The position numbers and the translations under genes were made by a program. From Sebastes aleutianus (lineage: Eukaryota > Chordata > Actinopteri > Perciformes > Sebastidae), in the NCBI GenBank assembly GCA_916700875.1, contig CAKAKS010000013.1, positions 14,876,596 to 14,940,595 of the forward strand: a DNA stretch of 64,000 nucleotides. Reading direction: 5' to 3'. Of this stretch, positions 58,965 through 64,000 are shown in pieces. Each line of letters begins with the position of its first letter. Position 1 is the first letter of the stretch. Below the pieces are notes generated by a model. The model saw nothing but the letters and a program-made list of their open reading frames with translations, made no database searches and was not told where the DNA came from.

Positions 58965-60521
58965 ATAATGTCAAAGAGGCAAGTGTTGACAGCCCAGGGG
59001 AGCAGCTCAAATACCAGCCATGACGTTTTTACTATTCTTCATTGTTTATGAAACAGTGCCTCCAGAAAGCATGGAGATGACCTCAGATGGGTCACCGTGC
59101 ACTGTTCATAAGCAATAATCTAGTTTCTACATGAGTTAAGTGGATAGTTTGAAAAGTCACGGACGGCACGGACACGACACCAAGAAGAGGTTTGCGACCA
59201 CTGAAGATTAGCCGAACACTCCTATGTTAATTTCATTTTCATTTTGGCAGTATGTTTGTTTTAGTTGGTCTTCAGATTATCCCTCTGAGGCTACAAAATC
59301 TAGCTCCTGTTTTTTTGGCGCTCCCAAAAAAAACAGGATGCCAGAGTTTACTTCCTTTCATTTGAGCATTGTGTTTGATTTCAGCAGGAGAGGCCAAGGA
59401 GAGACACTTCAGAAACCAAGGACGAGAAATGCAGGCTGCTTAGTTAAATTGTAGTTCAGTTTATTAGTTTTATTTGGACAACTATGTAAGAAAGTAGGTT
59501 GGATTTTTCTAATAGCTCATGTACTTCAAGATATGAGGTTTAATTTCTAAAATACCATCACATACTGTGAAAAAACGTTTGGCTGAGTTAAACCAATAAA
59601 TCTAAAAACTCTTGCAACATATTCCACATTTTATCTTTGTATAAAGGAGGAAGCCTGCAGATCTCTGTCTCCTGTGTACACAGGTATGCTTGCGAAATCT
59701 TGGCTTAGTCTTCATAGTTTAATCAAAGAAGTCACTGAGGTTGATGAAGAGGAAACACCTTTGTTGCCGAACTGCCAAGGCCAGAGACAAGGATCTACAT
59801 ACTGGCCAGTCAATGCCAAATTCTTGAGAAGAACTGGACACAGGAGAGCAAAACACTAATTTACAGAGACTGAAGTCGTGGCAGTGGAAAGATGATAGCT
59901 CCACATGGACTTTTAAAGGTGCTATTGTTAATAACACAACAATGGTTGCCAGGCACTTACCGTCCACCTCAGCCATTTAACTGTTTTTTATTCCACAACC
60001 AGTTTTCAGTTGTTTTACTATTGGCTCACAAGCCTTGTTAGAAGTGGGAACCGAATGTCAGATATCTTCTACAGGGATAAGCAAAAACATTCATTTTGGA
60101 CCCGCCAACATTTTTTAAATGATTAATTCAGAATCATAATTTTTTTCAGGAAAAGACATATTTTTTTCCGTTATAGTAGTTATATTATTTATTTTTTTAA
60201 ATATTCGTCTACATAAAAATGTTTTTAATAAGAGCTTTAAAGCTCTTTTCCAGGCATCTATCCCCCTCTTGACCTCTGAGGTGTGAATGAATTATTGTGA
60301 CTCTATTGTGACTGTGGTTTCCTCGCAGGTTTGAATTACGGGTTGAATGCGAGTGCGTTTCCTGTAATCTTGTTGGAAAACAAAAACCATCACGTAGCTC
60401 TACAACGCAGCTTTATGCACTTGTGATGCAAAAAACGCCCAAAGGACTATGTGTATTATGTATTTTATTTTATTTTACATGGTTGCATATTCATTGGCGG
60501 AGGACTGTAGGACAGCCGGAG

Positions 60522-60522
60522 T

Positions 60523-60554
<32 letters not shown>

Positions 60555-60562
60555 CACACACA

Positions 60563-60593
<31 letters not shown>

Positions 60594-60610
60594 ATACATA
60601 CATACATACA
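60522..60610. repeat. (CA)n then (CATA)n microsatellite
   Basis: CA runs with CTCT breaks pass into CATA units. Located just beyond the ppp3ca 3' end. Confidence 0.95.
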
Positions 60611-60644
60611 GGAGAAGCGGGTTCATTTCAAGTTGAAATTCATG

Positions 60645-62179
60645 CACATTTTTATTGAACAGTTATATAAAATACTTTTCATAGTTGCAAGTGCATGCCT
60701 CATCTGCCAACAGTTTTGAAGTTAAATTACAAAAGCAAGGCTTCATGTCGTGTAGTGAATTACTTGGGCACTTAAGCAGTTCTTAAAAAAGATCGAAGTT
60801 ATTTTTTTTTTTCGTTTCATCTTAAAGTATTGAGCAGTATCAAACCTGTAACTGATATACAAAGCAGAGTTCCAAATAATAATAATAATAATAGTAATAA
60901 TAATAATAATCAAATTACACTTTCTGTGGCACATTTACAAAACAGAACAAAACTGATTTACCTGTTATATGACACAAACAGCGAATCATGCATTTTTGAG
61001 TTACACATGTAACCACACACCTCACAAGAATTGTCAAACATGCTTAATTGGACTGTGTGCACTTACAAGCGCAGGTTAAAAATATGATTTCTCATCCATC
61101 GTAGATAATTAAATGCTTCAATTACAAAAGAAGTTGAAGGCATAGAGCATCATGGTGTTAATTGAAAGTATGCAGGTATACGTTTCCAGTATATGTTCAC
61201 TAAAGCGCAGTATATTTCAAAACAGGCCTCCACAGCCAAGGTATTCGGATTTTCTATTTCCATTGTTTGATTTTTATAAAACATGCATAGGCAGACACTT
61301 TTATGTTTATTGTATTCTTTTTTTTTACACAATATAGGTTCTCTATTTTTACTTTGTTCGCAATACTTAAAAAGAGATAAAATTAACACTCAATTCCAGC
61401 AAGCCACGATAAATCTACCCCCCCCTCCCCTTTCCAAAAGAGACAAAAAATAAACATATTTGCAAATGATAGATAGGTAAAATGTAAATTCCAGTTATGA
61501 AACTCAAGAAAATAGGTATTCATTACCGAGTTATTTAGCCATTATACAGAAAAATCAGGTCAAAGCACACACCAAAAGAACCTGAGGTAAGCATAATATG
61601 TACAAAACCATAAAACGTTCCATTATTTGGCATTTCGACAACATTGCAACATTCTTTTTAAGACTGCCTAATTAATTTCAGAGCTATTTTATAAGAGTAG
61701 CAAAACAAAAAAAAAGTTATCAATAAATAGTCCTTATTTAGTTTGTACACCCTTATATGTTAAAAACATTATCTCATGTTCTGTCCTTTTTAGTGCTGTA
61801 TTTCTGTAAACGTACAATAGTTAGTAAGAAGTTACACGACTGGGGTCTTTCAAGAAATAAAAGAAAATAAATCGCCTCAAAGATCTCTCTGTATCCCTCT
61901 CTTTCTCTTTGACATACTGCAGTGTGGTGGAGAATCAAGCACAATAAAGGCTTGACCGTTCAGAAATGTGACCTGGCAATAACTTAGCAGATTTGACTAT
62001 GAACTAATATTTTGAAGGCATATCCAAAGACTAGAAAGTAAGATGTCCCCCCAGTGTGAGCCATAGATGCCTCCCACTTCCACACTCCCCCTCCTTTTTC
62101 ACTCCTTCACCCCCTTCTCTGCAGTGGCGGGCCGTGGTGAGGCAGCTCCGTCGGCCGAAGTGGCGCCCGCTGTTGGCCT
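60645..62179 (-). other. ppp3ca: Probable ppp3ca 3' UTR
   Basis: Repeat-poor AT-rich sequence after the ppp3ca stop, with a sense AATAAA at about 60649-60654. The length is in line with the long 3' UTR of calcineurin A genes. An (AAT)n tract lies at 60875-60911. Confidence 0.5.
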
Positions 62180-62382
62180 TCACTGGATGTTGCTGCCGCT
62201 GCTGGTGCTCCCTTTGGCGTCCGTGCCGTTGGTCTCCGAAGACAGGGCCTTGTTGAGGGAGTTGAGGCTGGCGTCGGAGGGCAAGCCGTCTCGCCGCGGC
62301 GGCATCCTCTCGTTGATGCGATCCAGGCCCTTCGCCTCCGCGAAGCTGGTGATCTTGTGCTGGGGCGAGAAGCCTTTGATGG
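62180..62382 (-). CDS. ppp3ca: Calcineurin A alpha, last coding exon (partial gene)
   Basis: This gene encodes the catalytic subunit of the Ca2+/calmodulin-dependent protein phosphatase 2B (calcineurin), which dephosphorylates NFAT and other targets. The exon encodes AIKGFSPQHKITSFAEAKGL then DRINERMPPRRDGLPSDASL and ends SGSNIQ-stop. It covers the C-terminal autoinhibitory segment (core ITSFxEAKGLDRINERMPPR), which blocks the active site until calmodulin binds. The acceptor is CTCAACAG, and the exon enters in phase 1 (residue A of EAI split). The tail SETNGTDAKGS...SNIQ matches PPP3CA rather than PPP3CB or PPP3CC. All other exons lie beyond the right edge. Confidence 0.96.
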
Positions 62383-62695
62383 CTGTTGAGATGCGAGAAA
62401 AAGGGAAAAAATGGGGGAGAAATCAGGAGCGGTTTTAGAGGGGAGAGATGAAATGATTAAAAAAGGAATGGGGTCACACTTGCTCACATTCACCCACACA
62501 TCACCAGATTTGTCTTATCTTTGGTTTGGTCTCGGTTCATGGAATTGTTGTAACAAAAAAAAACTTGTTCAACTGAGAAAACGACAACATACAGACGGCA
62601 TCTGAGGAGCTGTTGGCTAATTCAACTGCAAGTCATCCATGAAAAATGAGTAAATGAAGGGCTTGTTAACACTAATCATCACCTATGACCTTACT

Positions 62696-63565
62696 TTAAA
62701 GGAATAGTTTGTCATTTTGGAAAATATGCTTTTTCACTTGCTTAGGTAGAGATGAATTTACCTTGCATGGCAGCTGGCTTCTCACGATGTCACGAGATCG
62801 CGCGAGAATCGCAAGATCACATGTGACACGAAAATTCATCTTGTCAGGCTTCAAGTAATGCGTTTGTGGTCAGCGAACCAGAGCACGGACCAATCGACGT
62901 CCTGTGCGGAGCAACTGGCAGCTACGGGCGTCGTTTAGGTGTGTGTGAAGTGGCATAGAGAGGCGACGGTTTGTTCAAAACAACAATGGCGGCACCTGAA
63001 GAGGTTAGCGTAGATGCTGCAATAGCATCAGTTCTATCAGAAGCGGAAAGTATTTCTTCATTGAAAAAAGAGCAAAGAACGGCACTGAAGGCTTTTCTCG
63101 ATGGAAAAGCTGTTTTCGCTCTTCTCCTGACTGGCTTCGGCAACAGTTTGATTGACGGATGGTTCATCCAATCACCTGCCAAGTATTTTTTGAAAGTGCC
63201 TGCCCTTTTCCAAACAGTGTCCAATGACTGCTTCTCAGATTGTTCGGTGTAACAAATCATCTGGCACGTCAGGTTAGAGTTGAATGAGAAGACGGTAACA
63301 AAATCTGCCTATTAAACATGTTAAATTATGTTTGTTTAATCCGTACAAAAAACAAAAGTGTAACAACAAAAAAATTGTGACAATATGTGGAATTTAATGT
63401 GGTAGTTCGCAAGTCATTTTAACACTTCCCTGGAAGTTAGCTAAGCTGAGCTAACTGTAGCCTTATATTGAACGGAAAGATAAGAGAGGTATCGATCTTC
63501 TCATCTAATTCTGTGCAAGGAAGTAAATAAGTATATTTCCCAAAATGTCCACCTAATCCTTCAAC
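62696..63565. mobile_element. Family C MITE split by a helicase-fragment insertion
   Basis: The left end TTAAAGGAATAGTTTGTCAT and the right part TGTTTAATCCGTACAAAAAA...GGTATCGATCTTCTCATCTA...ATATTTCCCAAAATGTCC are two halves of one common teleost MITE. The middle (about 62765-63280) is unrelated. The final TTAA edge is lost. Confidence 0.75.
62986..63252 (+). pseudogene. RecQ-helicase-like N-terminal fragment inside a MITE
   Basis: The frame begins MAAPEEVSVDAAIASVLSEA and contains SLKKEQRTALKAFLDGKAVF-ALLLTGFGNSLI, matching the start of RecQ-type helicase domains (EQ...A...GKDVFALLPTGFGKS). The Walker A lysine is replaced by Asn and the Pro of LLPTG by Leu, so it cannot be an active ATPase. 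The frame ends 70 residues later without further helicase motifs. It sits between the two halves of a MITE in a ppp3ca intron. Confidence 0.6.
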
Positions 63566-64000
63566 TGGACATACAGTATGTATGATGCAACACAAATGTG
63601 TACTATTCATAAGGCTGAACTGAATCTTCAACCATTGATATCATTATTTTAAATGCGTTTTATGAACAACAGCATGTATCGTACAGCATATTTACATATT
63701 CATCATTTTGAATGTTTAGTGGTTTAATAACAGATGAACAATTAATATAAAAAAGGATATAACTCATTTTTATGAAATGACAACACATTAACACCATTTA
63801 TCAGAGTTTCAAAATGATATATAACTGCACAGACAAAAAGGATTAAATAATCCTTCTAAATCTATAGAGGGTGCTCCTGGAATCAGGGTCAACAGGTTTT
63901 CACTGTGCCATCAATCCGTGCTTTAAATCTGTGGAAGGACTTCCGACCATCTAATGGCCATCTTGTACTGCTAATTTGTAAATTTTAAACATTGTATGCA

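Larger units (their letters stand above)
57880..60644. other. Intergenic region between emcn and ppp3ca
   Basis: It holds the emcn promoter side, a family B MITE (58465-58964) and a (CA)n tract (60522-60610). The rest shows short frames only, none recognisable. Confidence 0.6.
62383..64000 (-). other. ppp3ca: ppp3ca last intron (partial)
   Basis: The intron contains a family C MITE (62696-63565) with an inserted RecQ-helicase-like fragment. The remaining sequence to the window edge shows no feature I can name. Confidence 0.7.

Noticed and set aside
60423..60719. His/Thr repeat frames
   Set aside because: They translate the (CA)n microsatellite.

Overview
This is nuclear DNA from a teleost fish, most likely a percomorph. 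The evidence is intron-rich vertebrate genes, many short teleost-type DNA-transposon remnants (MITEs), L1/Tx1 and L2 LINE fragments, tRNA-derived SINEs and long GT, GA, TA and CA microsatellites. No bacterial, viral or CRISPR features were seen. All four protein-coding genes lie on the minus strand.

Layout. (1) Positions 509-32446 carry what appears to be all of spag17, the vertebrate PF6 orthologue of the ciliary central apparatus. I reconstruct 48 coding exons whose splice phases join throughout and predict 2,179 residues. A consensus RFX X-box lies about 120 bp upstream of the ATG. The last intron looks like a minor-spliceosome (U12) AT-AC intron, and intron 12 looks like a GC-AG intron. 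Introns hold a tRNA-Gly(GCC), an initiator-type tRNA-Met with a degraded tRNA-Arg beside it, LINE and SINE fragments and several nested MITEs. (2) Positions 32447-39071 are intergenic and repeat-rich. (3) Positions about 39072-42185 hold ddit4l (REDD2), two coding exons and 193 residues, with a TATA box, CCAAT boxes and a CRE/HIF-type motif. (4) Positions 42186-48637 are intergenic. (5) Positions about 48638-57879 hold an endomucin-like gene (emcn): signal peptide, Ala/Thr/Pro-rich mucin stalk on many phase 1-1 exons, one membrane span and a short cytoplasmic tail. (6) Positions 57880-60640 are intergenic. (7) Positions about 60645-62382 hold the 3' UTR and last coding exon of ppp3ca (calcineurin A alpha); the rest of that gene lies beyond the right edge.

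The order ddit4l-emcn-ppp3ca matches human 4q24, which supports the emcn call. spag17 is on human chromosome 1, so its position next to ddit4l marks a synteny breakpoint. The genes do not form one pathway: spag17 is ciliary, ddit4l is a stress-induced mTORC1 inhibitor, emcn is an endothelial sialomucin and ppp3ca is a phosphatase. No new biological system is evident. The most unusual signals are the AT-AC intron, the Asp-Gly repeat array inside Spag17, the nested transposon insertions with readable target-site duplications, and a RecQ-helicase-like fragment carried inside a MITE.
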